Positions 26,451 through 36,880 of a stretch of DNA of 64,000 nt are shown here, one piece after another; position 1 is the stretch's first letter, and each line of letters begins with the position of its first letter. Origin of the DNA: Colletes latitarsis. Its lineage: Eukaryota > Arthropoda > Insecta > Hymenoptera > Colletidae. Below the pieces are notes generated by a model. It saw only the letters and a list, made by a program, of their open reading frames with translations. It did no database searches and was not told the DNA's origin. The stretch spans positions 23,082,001 through 23,146,000 of the forward strand of contig NC_135136.1 in the NCBI RefSeq assembly GCF_051014445.1, written 5' to 3'. A program made the translations under genes and the position numbers.

Positions 26451-29400
26451 AGGTCTGGGTTAGGTCTGGGTTATGCCCGCATCTGGCTCATGATTTTGCC
26501 TTCTTCGCATACTTGTTGGCCAGATCCTGGGTTTTTTCCGTGTTTGAATCACGTAGTAATGTGGTAACACACTGAAGCAGTCAATTAAACCTGGTTTCGA
26601 TCAATATTTCAGAGGATAACACCGGTTAGGTCTGGGTTAGGTCTGGGAAATGCGCGCATCTGGCTTATACTTTCGCCTTCATCGCATACTTGTTGGCCAG
26701 ATCCTGGGTTTTTTCCGTGTTTGAATCACGTAGTAATGTGGTAACACACTGAAGCAGTCAATTAAACGTTGTTTCGATCAATATTTCAGAGGATAACACC
26801 GGTTAGGTCTGGGTTAGGTCTGGGAAATGCGCGCATCAGGCTTATTCTTTCGCCTTCCTCGCATACTTGTTGGCCAGATCCTGGGTTTTTTTCGCGTTTG
26901 AATCACGTAGGGATGTGGTAACACACTGAAGCAGTCAATTAAACCTGGTTTCGATCAATATTTTAGAGGATAACACCGGTTAGGTCTGGGTTAGGTCCGG
27001 GATATGCCCGCATCTGGCTCATGATTTTGCGTTCTTCGCATACTTGTTGGCCAGATCCTGGGTTTTTTTCGTGTTTGAATCACGTAGTAATGTGGTAACA
27101 CACTGAAGCTGTCAATTAAACCTGGTTTCGATCAATATTTTAGAGGATAACACCGGTTAGGTCTGGGCTAGGTCTGGGTCATGCCCGCTTCTGGCTCATG
27201 ATTTTGCCTTCTCCGCATACTTGTTGGCCAGATCTTGGGTTTTTTTCGTGTTTGAATCACGTAGTAATGTGGTAACACACTGAAGCAGTCAATTAAACCT
27301 GGTTTCGATCAATATTTTAGAGGATAACACCGGTTAGGTCTGGGTTAGGTCTGGGTTATGCCCGCATCCGGCTCATGATTTTGCCTTCATCGCATACTTG
27401 TTGGCCAGATCCTGGGTTTTTTCCGTGTTTGAATCACGTAGTAATGTGGTAACACACTGAAGCAGTCAATTAAACCTGGTTTCGATCAATATTTCAGAGG
27501 ATAACACCGGTTAGGTCTGGGTTAGGTCTGGGAAATGCGCGCATCTGGCTTATTCTTTCGCCTTCTTCGCATACTTGTTGGCCAGATCCTGGGTTTTTTT
27601 CGTGTTTGAATCACGTAGGAATGTGGTAACACACTGAAGCAGTCAATTAAACCTGGTTTCGATCAATATTTTAAAGGATAACACCGGTTAGGTCGGGGTT
27701 AGGTCCGGGATATGCCTGCATCTGGCTCATGATTTTGCCTTCTTCGCATACTTGTTGGCCAGATCCTGGGTTTTTTTCGTGTTTGAATCACGTAGTAATG
27801 TGGTAACACACTGTGGCTGTCAATTAAACCTGGTTTCGATCAATATTTGAGAGGATAACACCGGTTAGGTCTGGGTTAGGTCTGGGTTATGCCCGCATCT
27901 GGCTCATGATTTTGCCTTCATCGCATACTTGTTGGCCAGATCCTGGGTTTTTTCCGTGTTTGAATCACGTAGTAGGTGGTAACACACTGAAGCAGTCAAT
28001 TAAACCTGGTTTCGATCAATATTTCAGAGGATAACACCGGTTAGGTCTGGGTTAGGTCTGGGAAATGCGCGCATCTGGCTTATACTTTCGCCTTCTTCAC
28101 ATACTTGTTGGCCAGATCCTGGGTTTTTTTCGTGTTTGAATCACGTAGGAATGTGGTAACACACTGAAGCAGTCAATTAAACCTGGTTTCGATCAATATT
28201 TTAGAGGATAACACCGGTTAGGTCTGGGTAAGGTCCGGGATATGCCCGCATCTGGCTCATGATTTTGCCTTCTTCGCATACTTGTTGGCCAGATCCTGGG
28301 TTTTTTTTGTGTTTGATCACGTAGTAATGTGGTAACACACTGAAGCAGTCAATAAAACCTGGTTTCGATCAATATTTTAGAGGATAACACCGGTTAGGTC
28401 TGGGTTAGGTCTGGGATTTGCGCGAATCTGGCTTATACTTTCGCCTTTTTCGCAAACTTGTTGGCCAGATCCTGGGTATTTTCCGTGTTTCAATCACGTA
28501 GTAATGTGGTAACACACTGAAGCAGTCAATTAAACCTGGTTTCGATCAATATTTCAGAGGATAACACCGGTTAGGTCTGGGTTAGGTCTGGGTTATGCCC
28601 GCTTCTGGCTCATGATTTTGCCTTCTCCGCATACTTGTTGGCCAGATCTTGGGTTTTTTTCGTGTTTGAATCACGTAGTAATGTGGTAACACACTGAAGC
28701 AGTTAATTAAACCTGGTTTCGATCAATATTTTAGAGGATAACACCGGTTAGGTCTGGGTTAGGTCTGGGTTATGCCCGCATCCGGCTCATGATTTTGCCT
28801 TTATCGCATACTTGTTGGCCAGATCCTGGGTTTTTTCCGTGTTTGAATCACGTAGTAATGTGGTAACACACTGAAGCAGTCAATTAAACCTGGTTTCGAT
28901 CAATATTTCAGAGGATAACACCGGGTAGGTCTGGGTTAGGTCTGGGAAATGCGCGCATCTGGCTTATTCTTTCGCCTTCTTCGCATACTTGTTGGCCAGA
29001 TCCTGGGTTTTTTCGTGTTTGAATCACGTAGGATTGTGGTAACACACTGAAGCAGTCAATTAAACCTGGTTTCGATCAATATTTTAGAGGATAACACCGG
29101 TTAGGTCGGGATTAGGTCCGGGATATGCCCGCATCTGGCTCATGATTTTGCCTTCTTCGCATACTTGTTGGTCAGATCCTGGGTTTTTTTCGTGTTTGAA
29201 TCACGTAGTAATGTGGTAACACACTGAGGCTGTCAATTAAACCTGGTTTCGATCAATATTTTAGAGGATAACACCGGTTAGGTCTGGGTTAGGTTTGGGA
29301 TTTGCGCGCATCTGGCTTAAACTTTCGCCTTTTTCGCAAACTTGTTGGCCAGATCCTGGGTATTTTCCGTGTTTCAATCTCGTAGTAATGTGGTAACACA

Positions 29401-29456
29401 CTGAAGCAGTCAATTAAACCTGGTTTCGATCAATATTTCAGAGGATAACACAGGTT
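26451..29456 (+). repeat. 17-monomer unit, copy 3
   Basis: It is the 7,781 bp-shifted counterpart of copy 1 (CGTAGGG at 26,906, GTAGGTGG at 27,972). It keeps the CTGTGGCTG plus TTTGAGAGG pair that marks copy 1, which is expected if it was made by the large duplication and not by repeated single-unit duplication. Confidence 0.9.
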
Positions 29457-32400
29457 AGGTCTGGGTTAGGTCTGGGTTATGCCCGCATCTGGCTCATGAT
29501 TTTGCCTTCTTCGCATACTTGTTGGCCAGATCCTGGGTTTTTTCCGTGTTTGAATCACGTAGTAATGTGGTAACACACTGAAGCAGTCAATTAAACCTGG
29601 TTTCGATCAATATTTCAGAGGATAACACCGGTTAGGTCTGGGTTAGGTCTGGGAAATGCGCGCATCTGGCTTATACTTTCGCCTTCATCGCATACTTGTT
29701 GGCCAGATCCTGGGTTTTTTCCGTGTTTGAATCACGTAGTAATGTGGTAACACACTGAAGCAGTCAATTAAACGTTGTTTCGATCAATATTTCAGAGGAT
29801 AACACCGGTTAGGTCTGGGTTAGGTCTGGGAAATGCGCGCATCAGGCTTATTCTTTCGCCTTCCTCGCATACTTGTTGGCCAGATCCTGGGTTTTTTTCG
29901 CGTTTGAATCACGTAGGGATGTGGTAACACACTGAAGCAGTCAATTAAACCTGGTTTCGATCAATATTTTAGAGGATAACACCGGTTAGGTCTGGGTTAG
30001 GTCCGGGATATGCCCGCATCTGGCTCATGATTTTGCGTTCTTCGCATACTTGTTGGCCAGATCCTGGGTTTTTTTCGTGTTTGAATCACGTAGTAATGTG
30101 GTAACACACTGAAGCTGTCAATTAAACCTGGTTTCGATCAATATTTTAGAGGATAACACCGGTTAGGTCTGGGCTAGGTCTGGGTCATGCCCGCTTCTGG
30201 CTCATGATTTTGCCTTCTCCGCATACTTGTTGGCCAGATCTTGGGTTTTTTTCGTGTTTGAATCACGTAGTAATGTGGTAACACACTGAAGCAGTCAATT
30301 AAACCTGGTTTCGATCAATATTTTAGAGGATAACACCGGTTAGGTCTGGGTTAGGTCTGGGTTATGCCCGCATCCGGCTCATGATTTTGCCTTCATCGCA
30401 TACTTGTTGGCCAGATCCTGGGTTTTTTCCGTGTTTGAATCACGTAGTAATGTGGTAACACACTGAAGCAGTCAATTAAACCTGGTTTCGATCAATATTT
30501 CAGAGGATAACACCGGTTAGGTCTGGGTTAGGTCTGGGAAATGCGCGCATCTGGCTTATTCTTTCGCCTTCTTCGCATACTTGTTGGCCAGATCCTGGGT
30601 TTTTTTCGTGTTTGAATCACGTAGGAATGTGGTAACACACTGAAGCAGTCAATTAAACCTGGTTTCGATCAATATTTTAAAGGATAACACCGGTTAGGTC
30701 TGGGTTAGGTCTGGGTTATGCCCGCATCCGGCTCATGATTTTGCCTTCATCGCATACTTGTTGGCCAGATCCTGGGTTTTTTCCGTGTTTGAATCACGTA
30801 GTAATGTGGTAACACACTGAAGCAGTCAATTAAACCTGGTTTCGATCAATATTTCAGAGGATAACACCGGTTAGGTCTGGGTTAGGTCTGGGAAATGCGC
30901 GCATCTGGCTTATTCTTTCGCCTTCTTCGCATACTTGTTGGCCAGATCCTGGGTTTTTTTCGTGTTTGAATCACGTAGGAATGTGGTAACACACTGAAGC
31001 AGTCAATTAAACCTGGTTTCGATCAATATTTTAAAGGATAACACCGGTTAGGTCGGGGTTAGGTCCGGGATATGCCTGCATCTGGCTCATGATTTTGCCT
31101 TCTTCGCATACTTGTTGGCCAGATCCTGGGTTTTTTTCGTGTTTGAATCACGTAGTAATGTGGTAACACACTGAGGCTGTCAATTAAACCTGGTTTCGAT
31201 CAATATTTGAGAGGATAACACCGGTTAGGTCTGGGTTAGGTCTGGGTTATGCCCGCATCTGGCTCATGATTTTGCCTTCATCGCATACTTGTTGGCCAGA
31301 TCCTGGGTTTTTTCCGTGTTTGAATCACGTAGTAGGTGGTAACACACTGAAGCAGTCAATTAAACCTGGTTTCGATCAATATTTCAGAGGATAACACCGG
31401 TTAGGTCTGGGTTAGGTCTGGGAAATGCGCGCATCTGGCTTATACTTTCGCCTTCTTCACATACTTGTTGGCCAGATCCTGGGTTTTTTTCGTGTTTGAA
31501 TCACGTAGGAATGTGGTAACACACTGAAGCAGTCAATTAAACCTGGTTTCGATCAATATTTTAGAGGATAACACCGGTTAGGTCTGGGTAAGGTCCGGGA
31601 TATGCCCGCATCTGGCTCATGATTTTGCCTTCTTCGCATACTTGTTGGCCAGATCCTGGGTTTTTTTTGTGTTTGATCACGTAGTAATGTGGTAACACAC
31701 TGAAGCAGTCAATAAAACCTGGTTTCGATCAATATTTTAGAGGATAACACCGGTTAGGTCTGGGTTAGGTCTGGGATTTGCGCGAATCTGGCTTATACTT
31801 TCGCCTTTTTCGCAAACTTGTTGGCCAGATCCTGGGTATTTTCCGTGTTTCAATCACGTAGTAATGTGGTAACACACTGAAGCAGTCAATTAAACCTGGT
31901 TTCGATCAATATTTCAGAGGATAACACCGGTTAGGTCTGGGTTAGGTCTGGGTTATGCCCGCTTCTGGCTCATGATTTTGCCTTCTCCGCATACTTGTTG
32001 GCCAGATCTTGGGTTTTTTTCGTGTTTGAATCTCGTAGTAATGTGGTAACACACTGAAGCAGTTAATTAAACCTGGTTTCGATCAATATTTTAGAGGATA
32101 ACACCGGTTAGGTCTGGGTTAGGTCTGGGTTATGCCCGCATCCGGCTCATGATTTTGCCTTTATCGCATACTTGTTGGCCAGATCCTGGGTTCTTTCCGT
32201 GTTTCAATCACGTAGTAATGTGGTAACACACTGAAGCAGTCAATTAAACCTGGTTTCGATCAATATTTCAGAGGATAACACCGGGTAGGTCTGGGTTAGG
32301 TCTGGGAAATGCGCGCATCTGGCTTATTCTTTCGCCTTCTTCGCATACTTGTTGGCCAGATCCTGGGTTTTTTCGTGTTTGAATCACGTAGGATTGTGGT

Positions 32401-32880
32401 AACACACTGAAGCAGTCAATTAAACCTGGTTTCGATCAATATTTTAGAGGATAACACCGGTTAGGTCGGGATTAGGTCCGGGATATGCCCGCATCTGGCT
32501 CATGATTTTGCCTTCTTCGCATACTTGTTGGTCAGATCCTGGGTTTTTTTCGTGTTTGAATCACGTAGTAATGTGGTAACACACTGAGGCTGTCAATTAA
32601 ACCTGGTTTCGATCAATATTTTAGAGGATAACACCGGTTAGGTCTGGGTTAGGTTTGGGATTTGCGCGCATCTGGCTTAAACTTTCGCCTTTTTCGCAAA
32701 CTTGTTGGCCAGATCCTGGGTATTTTCCGTGTTTCAATCTCGTAGTAATGTGGTAACACACTGAAGCAGTCAATTAAACCTGGTTTCGATCAATATTTCA
32801 GAGGATAACACAGGTTAGGTCTGGGTTAGGTCTGGGTTATGCCCGCATCTGGCTCATGATTTTGCCTTCTTCGCATACTT
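29457..32880 (+). repeat. 17-monomer unit, copy 4, with two extra monomers and a broken end
   Basis: CGTAGGG is at 29,912 and GTAGGTGG at 31,332, a distance of 1,420 bp against 1,066 bp in the other three copies; the 354 bp excess is the tandem duplication at 30,347-31,054. Private changes are GAATCTCG near 32,031 and GGTTCTTTCCGTGTTTCAATC near 32,190. The copy runs to its ACACAGG end and on to 32,880, where a monomer reads CATACTTGGCC, 3 bp short of CATACTTGTTGGCC, and the right domain begins. Confidence 0.88.
30347..31054 (+). repeat. Two-monomer tandem duplication (354 bp) with a hybrid monomer
   Basis: The G-then-A monomer pair is present twice here but once in the other three 17-monomer units. 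TTAAAGG, a private variant, occurs at 30,677 and 31,031. At the first site it is followed by the 11-mer pair and GGGTTATGCCCGCATCCGG, although TTAAAGG is normally followed by GGTCGGGGTTAGGTCCGGG. The hybrid places the exchange between 30,681 and 30,701, in the 20 bp just before and into the first 11-mer. Confidence 0.88.
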
Positions 32881-32900
32881 GGCCAGATCCTGGGTTTTTT
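32865..32900. other. Array-domain junction with a 3-bp-short monomer
   Basis: Bases up to 32,880 match 21,739 and its surroundings in 17-monomer copy 1 (shift 11,141 bp). From 32,881 the sequence matches the window start instead (32,894 equals position 1). The normal CTTGTTGGCC is CTTGGCC here, a deletion of three bases that I saw nowhere else. Non-homologous or short-homology joining, or an assembly join, would each leave such a mark. Confidence 0.75.
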
Positions 32901-33523
32901 TCGTGTTTGAATCGCGTAGTAATGTGGTAACACACTGAAGCTGTCAATTAAACCTGGTTTCGATCAATATTTTAGAGGATAACACCGGTTAAGTCTGGGT
33001 TAGGTCTGGGATATGCGCGCATCTGGCTTACACTATCACCTTTTTCGCAAACTTGTTGGCCAGATCCTGGGTTTTTTCCGTGTTTAATCACGTAGTAATG
33101 TGGTAACACACTGAAGCAGTCAATAAAACCTGGTTTCGATCAATATTTTAGAGGATAACACCGGTTAGGTCTGGGTTAGGTCTGGGTTATGCACGCATCT
33201 GGCTCATGATTTTGCCTTCATCGCATACTTGTTGGCCAGATCCTGGGTATTTTCCGTGTTTCAATCTCGTAGTAATGTGGTAACACACTGAAGCAGTCAA
33301 TTAAACCTGGTTTCGATCAATATTTCAGAGGATAACACCGGTTAGGTCTGGGTTAGGTCTGGGAAATGCGCGCATCTGGCTTATACTTTCGCCTTCTTCA
33401 CATACTTGTTGGCCAGATCCTGGGTTTTTTTCGTGTTTGAATCACGTAGGAATGTGGTAACACACTGAAGCAGTCAATTAAACCTGGTTTCGATCAATAT
33501 TTTAGAGGATAACACCGGTTAGG
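32894..33523 (+). repeat. Second copy of the left-edge block (1-630)
   Basis: It matches 1-630 with one noticed substitution and ends at 33,524, where GGCCTGGG replaces GGTCTGGG. Part of it (the AAGCTGTC, TTAAGTCTGGG, GGCTTACAC and TTTAATCACG series) occurs a third time at about 35,231-35,480. It is the first stretch of the right domain. Confidence 0.85.
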
Positions 33524-34307
33524 CCTGGGTTAGGTCCGGGATATGCCCGCATCTGGCTCATGATTTTGCCTTCTTCGCATACTTGTTGGCCAGATCCTGG
33601 GTTTTTTTCGTGTTTGATCACGTAGTAATGTGGCAACACACTGAAGCAGTCTATAAAACCTGGTTTCGATCAATATTTTAGAGGATAACACCGGTTAGGT
33701 CTGGGTTAGGTCTGGGATTTGCGCGCATCTGGCTTAAACTTTCGCCTTTTTCGCAAACTTGTTGGCCAGATCCTGGGTATTTTCCGTGTTTCAATCTCGT
33801 AGTAATGTGGTAACACACTGAAGCAGTCAAGTAAACCTGGTTTCGATCAATATTTCAGAGGATAACACAGGTTAGGTCTGGGTTAGGTCTGGGTTATGCC
33901 CGCATCTGGCTCATGATTTTGCCTTCTTCGCATACTTGTTGGCCAGATCCTGGGTTATTTTCGTGTTTGAATCACGTAGTAATATGGTAACACATTGAAG
34001 CTGTCAATTAAACCAGGTGTCGATCAATATTTTAGAGGATAACACCGGTTAGGTCTGGGTTAGGTCTGGGTTATGCCCGCATCTGGCTCATGATTTTGCC
34101 TTCATCGCATACTTGTTGGCCAGATCCTGGGTTATTTTCGTGTTTGTATCACGTAGTAATATGGTAGCACACTGAAGCTGTCAATTAAACCTGGTTTCGA
34201 TCAATATTTTAGAGGATAACACCGGTTAGGTCTGGGTTAGGTCCGGGATATGCCCGCATCTGGCTCATGATTTTGCCTTCTTCGCATACTTGTTGGCCAG
34301 ATCCTGG

Positions 34308-34484
34308 GTTTTTTTCGTGTTTGAATCACGTAGTAATGTGGTAACACACTGAAGCTGTCAATTAAACCTGGTTTCGATCAATATTTTAGAGGATAACACC
34401 GGTTAGGTCTGGGTTAGGTCTGGGTTATGCCCGCATCAGGCTCATGATTTTGCCTTCTTCGCATACTTGTTGGCCAGATCCTGG
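34308..34484 (+). repeat. Reference monomer (177 bp)
   Basis: This full-length unit serves as a numbering reference. Within it: T-run at about 2-8; CGTG-N7-CACG dyad at 9-23; TGTG-GTAA-CACA dyad at 30-41; CAATTAAACC at 52-61; TTTCGATC at 65-72; AATATT at 73-78; TAAC-ACCG-GTTA dyad at 87-98; TTAGGTCTGGG at 96-106 and 107-117; the subtype-defining segment at 116-146; TTGGCCAGATCCTGG near 163-177. In the consensus the plus-strand stops are at 43 and 97 (frame 1), at 35, 56 and 80 (frame 2), and at 15, 24, 27, 87, 108 and 138 (frame 3). Minus-strand stops also occur in all three frames, at plus positions 71 and 107 in the most open one. Because 177 is 3 x 59, frames persist across units, yet no frame stays open beyond about 47 codons. 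This argues that the monomer is non-coding. Confidence 0.95.
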
Positions 34485-36287
34485 GTTTTTTCCGTGTTTG
34501 ATCACGTAGTAATGTGGTAACACACTGAAGCAGTCAATTAAACCTGGTTTCGATCAATATTTCAGAGGATAACACCGGTTAGGTCTGGGTTAGGTCTGGG
34601 TTATGCCCGCATCTGGCTCATGATTTAGCCTTCTTCGCATACTTGTTGGCCAGATCCTGGGTATTTTCCGTGTTTGAATCACGTAGTAATGTGGTAACAC
34701 ACTGAAGCAGTCAATTACCCCTGGTTTCGATCAATATTTCAGAGGATAACACCGGTTAGGTCTGGGTTAGGTCTGGATTTTGCCCGCATCTGGCTCATGA
34801 TTTTGACTTCTTCGCATACTTGTTGGCCAGATCCTGTGTTTTTTCCGTGTTTGATCACGTAGTAATGTGGTAGCACACTGAAGCAGTCAATAAAACAAGG
34901 TTTCGATCAATATTTTAGAGGATAACACCGGTTAGGTCTGGGTTAGGTCTGGGATTTGCGCGCACCTGGCTTATACTTTCGCCTTTTTCGCATACTTGTT
35001 GGCCAGATCCCAGGTATTTTCCGTGTTTGAATCACGTAGTAATGTGGTAACACACTGAAGCTGTCAATTAAACCTGGTTTCAATCAATATTTTAGAGGAT
35101 AACACCGGTTAGGTCTGGGTTAGGTCTGGGTTATGCGCGCATCTTATACTTTCACCTTCGTCGCATACTTGTTGGCCAGATCCTGGGTTTTTTTCGTGTT
35201 TGAATCACGTAGGAATGTGGTAACACACTGAAGCTGTCAATTAAACCTGGTTTCGATCAATATTTTAGAGGATAACACCGGTTAAGTCTGGGTTAGGTCT
35301 GGGATATGCGCGCATCTGGCTTACACTTTCACCTTTTTCGCAAACTTGTTGGCCAGATCCTGGGTTTTTTCCGTGTTTAATCACGTAGTAATGTGGTAAC
35401 ACACTGAAGCAGTCAATAAAACCTGGTTTCGATCAATATTTTAGAGGATAACACCGGTTAGGTCTGGGTTAGGTCTGGGTTATGCCCGCATCAGGCTCAT
35501 GATTTTGCCTTCTTCGCATACTTGTTGGCCAGATCCTGGGTTTTTTCCGTGTTTGATCACGTAGTAATGTGGTAACACACTGAAGCAGTCAATTAAACCT
35601 GGTTTCGATCAATATTTCAGAGGATAACACCGGTTAGGTCTGGGTTAGGTCTGGGTTATGCCCGCATCTGGCTCATGATTTAGCCTTCTTCGCATACTTG
35701 TTGGCCAGATCCTGGGTATTTTCCGTGTTTGAATCACGTAGTAATGTGGTAACACACTGAAGCAGTCAATTACCCCTGGTTTCGATCAATATTTCAGAGG
35801 ATAACACCGGTTAGGTCTGGGTTAGGTCTGGATTTTGCCCGCATCTGGCTCATGATTTTGACTTCTTCGCATACTTGTTGGCCAGATCCTGTGTTTTTTC
35901 CGTGTTTGATCACGTAGTAATGTGGTAGCACACTGAAGCAGTCAATAAAACAAGGTTTCGATCAATATTTTAGAGGATAACACCGGTTAGGTCTGGGTTA
36001 GGTCTGGGATTTGCGCGCACCTGGCTTATACTTTCGCCTTTTTCGCATACTTGTTGGCCAGATCCCAGGTATTTTCCGTGTTTGAATCACGTAGTAATGT
36101 GGTAACACACTGAAGCTGTCAATTAAACCTGGTTTCAATCAATATTTTAGAGGATAACACCGGTTAGGTCTGGGTTAGGTCTGGGTTATGCGCGCATCTT
36201 ATACTTTCACCTTCGTCGCATACTTGTTGGCCAGATCCTGGGTTTTTTTCGTGTTTGAATCACGTAGGAATGTGGTAACACACTGAA
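34368..36287 (+). repeat. Six-monomer unit in tandem, period ~1,055 bp
   Basis: The first copy is about 34,368-35,422 and the second about 35,423-36,287. Paired markers are GCATCAGGCTC, CAATTACCCC (34,711 and 35,766), GGATTTTGCCCG, TTTTGACTTC, CCTGTG, AAAACAAGG, GCGCACCTGG, CCCAGGTATTTT, TTTCAATCAAT and GCGCATCTTATAC (CATCTT at 35,140 and 36,195). The connecting monomers contain the TTAAGTCTGGG and TTTAATCACG variants also seen at the window start. A related CAATTACCCC monomer recurs near 37,000, 46,350 and 57,825 in other settings. Confidence 0.82.
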
Positions 36288-36351
36288 GCAGTCAATTAAA
36301 CCCGGTTTCGATCAATATTTTAGAGGATAACACCGGTTAGGTCTGGGTTAG

Positions 36352-36880
36352 GTCTGGTTATGCCCGCATCAGGCTCATGATTTTGCCTTCTTCGCATACT
36401 TGTTGGCCAGATCCTGAGTTTTTTCCGTGTTTGATAACGTAGTAATGTGGTAGCACACTGAAGCAGTCAATTAAACCTGGTTTCGATCAATATTTCAGAG
36501 GATAACACCGGTTAGGTCTGGGTTAGGTCTGGGTTTTGCCCGCATCTGGCTCATGATTTTGCCTTCTTCGCATACTTGTTGGCCAGATCCTGGGTTTTTT
36601 TCGTGTTTCAATCACGTAGTAATGTGGTAACACACTGAAGCTGTCAATTAAACCTGGTTTCGATCAATATTTTAGAGGATAACACCGGTTAGGTCTGGGT
36701 TAGGTCTGGGTTATGCCCGCATCAGGCTCATGATTTTGCCTTCTTCGCATACTTGTTGGCCAGATCCTGAGTTTTTTCCGTGTTTGATAACGTAGTAATG
36801 TGGTAGCACACTGAAGCAGTCAATTAAACCTGGTTTCGATCAATATTTCAGAGGATAACACCGGTTAGGTCTGGGTTAGG
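36352..36880 (+). repeat. Two-monomer repeat, period ~353 bp
   Basis: GCATCAGGCTC followed by GATCCTGAGTTTTTTCC and GTTTGATAACG occurs twice; CATCAGG is at 36,367 and 36,720. The first copy has GGTCTGGTTATG, lacking two bases of the usual GGTCTGGGTTATG context. The GATAACG variant also appears near 46,140 and 57,613. Confidence 0.7.

Larger units (their letters stand above)
23818..31952 (+). repeat. Right copy of the 7,781 bp duplication, carrying a 354 bp insertion
   Basis: It follows the left copy directly. The junction lies between 23,717 and 23,817: the sequence before it belongs to a 17-monomer unit that elsewhere continues with GGGTTATGCCCGCTTCTGG (about 20,811), but here it switches to GGGAAATGCGCGC as at about 16,037. 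The right copy reads on past its partner's end into the continuation of the 17-monomer unit. Its length exceeds 7,781 bp because of the two-monomer duplication at 30,347-31,054. Very few mismatches were seen between copies, suggesting a recent event or ongoing homogenisation. Confidence 0.85.
790..32880 (+). repeat. Left array domain, F-G-A-C monomer subtypes
   Basis: This part of the array is rich in F monomers (GCCCGCTTCTGG with CTCCGC), G monomers (GCATCCGGCTC with CATCGC), A monomers (GGGAAATGCGCGC with TTATTCTTTCGCC) and C monomers (GGTCGGGGTTAGGTCCGGG). The order F, G, A, C recurs, for example at about 2,590, 2,765, 2,945 and 3,110. The last F monomer is near 31,955 and the last G near 32,140; I found neither in 33-64 kb. 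A patch at about 9.2-10.1 kb carries right-domain markers instead. Subtype composition is what defines the domain; the monomer itself is the same. Confidence 0.8.

Noticed and set aside
16037..31952. Treating the large duplications as certain biology
   Set aside because: Near-identical multi-kilobase copies in a satellite can come from assembly. They are reported as seen in the sequence, with read-based tests, not as proven chromosomal structure.
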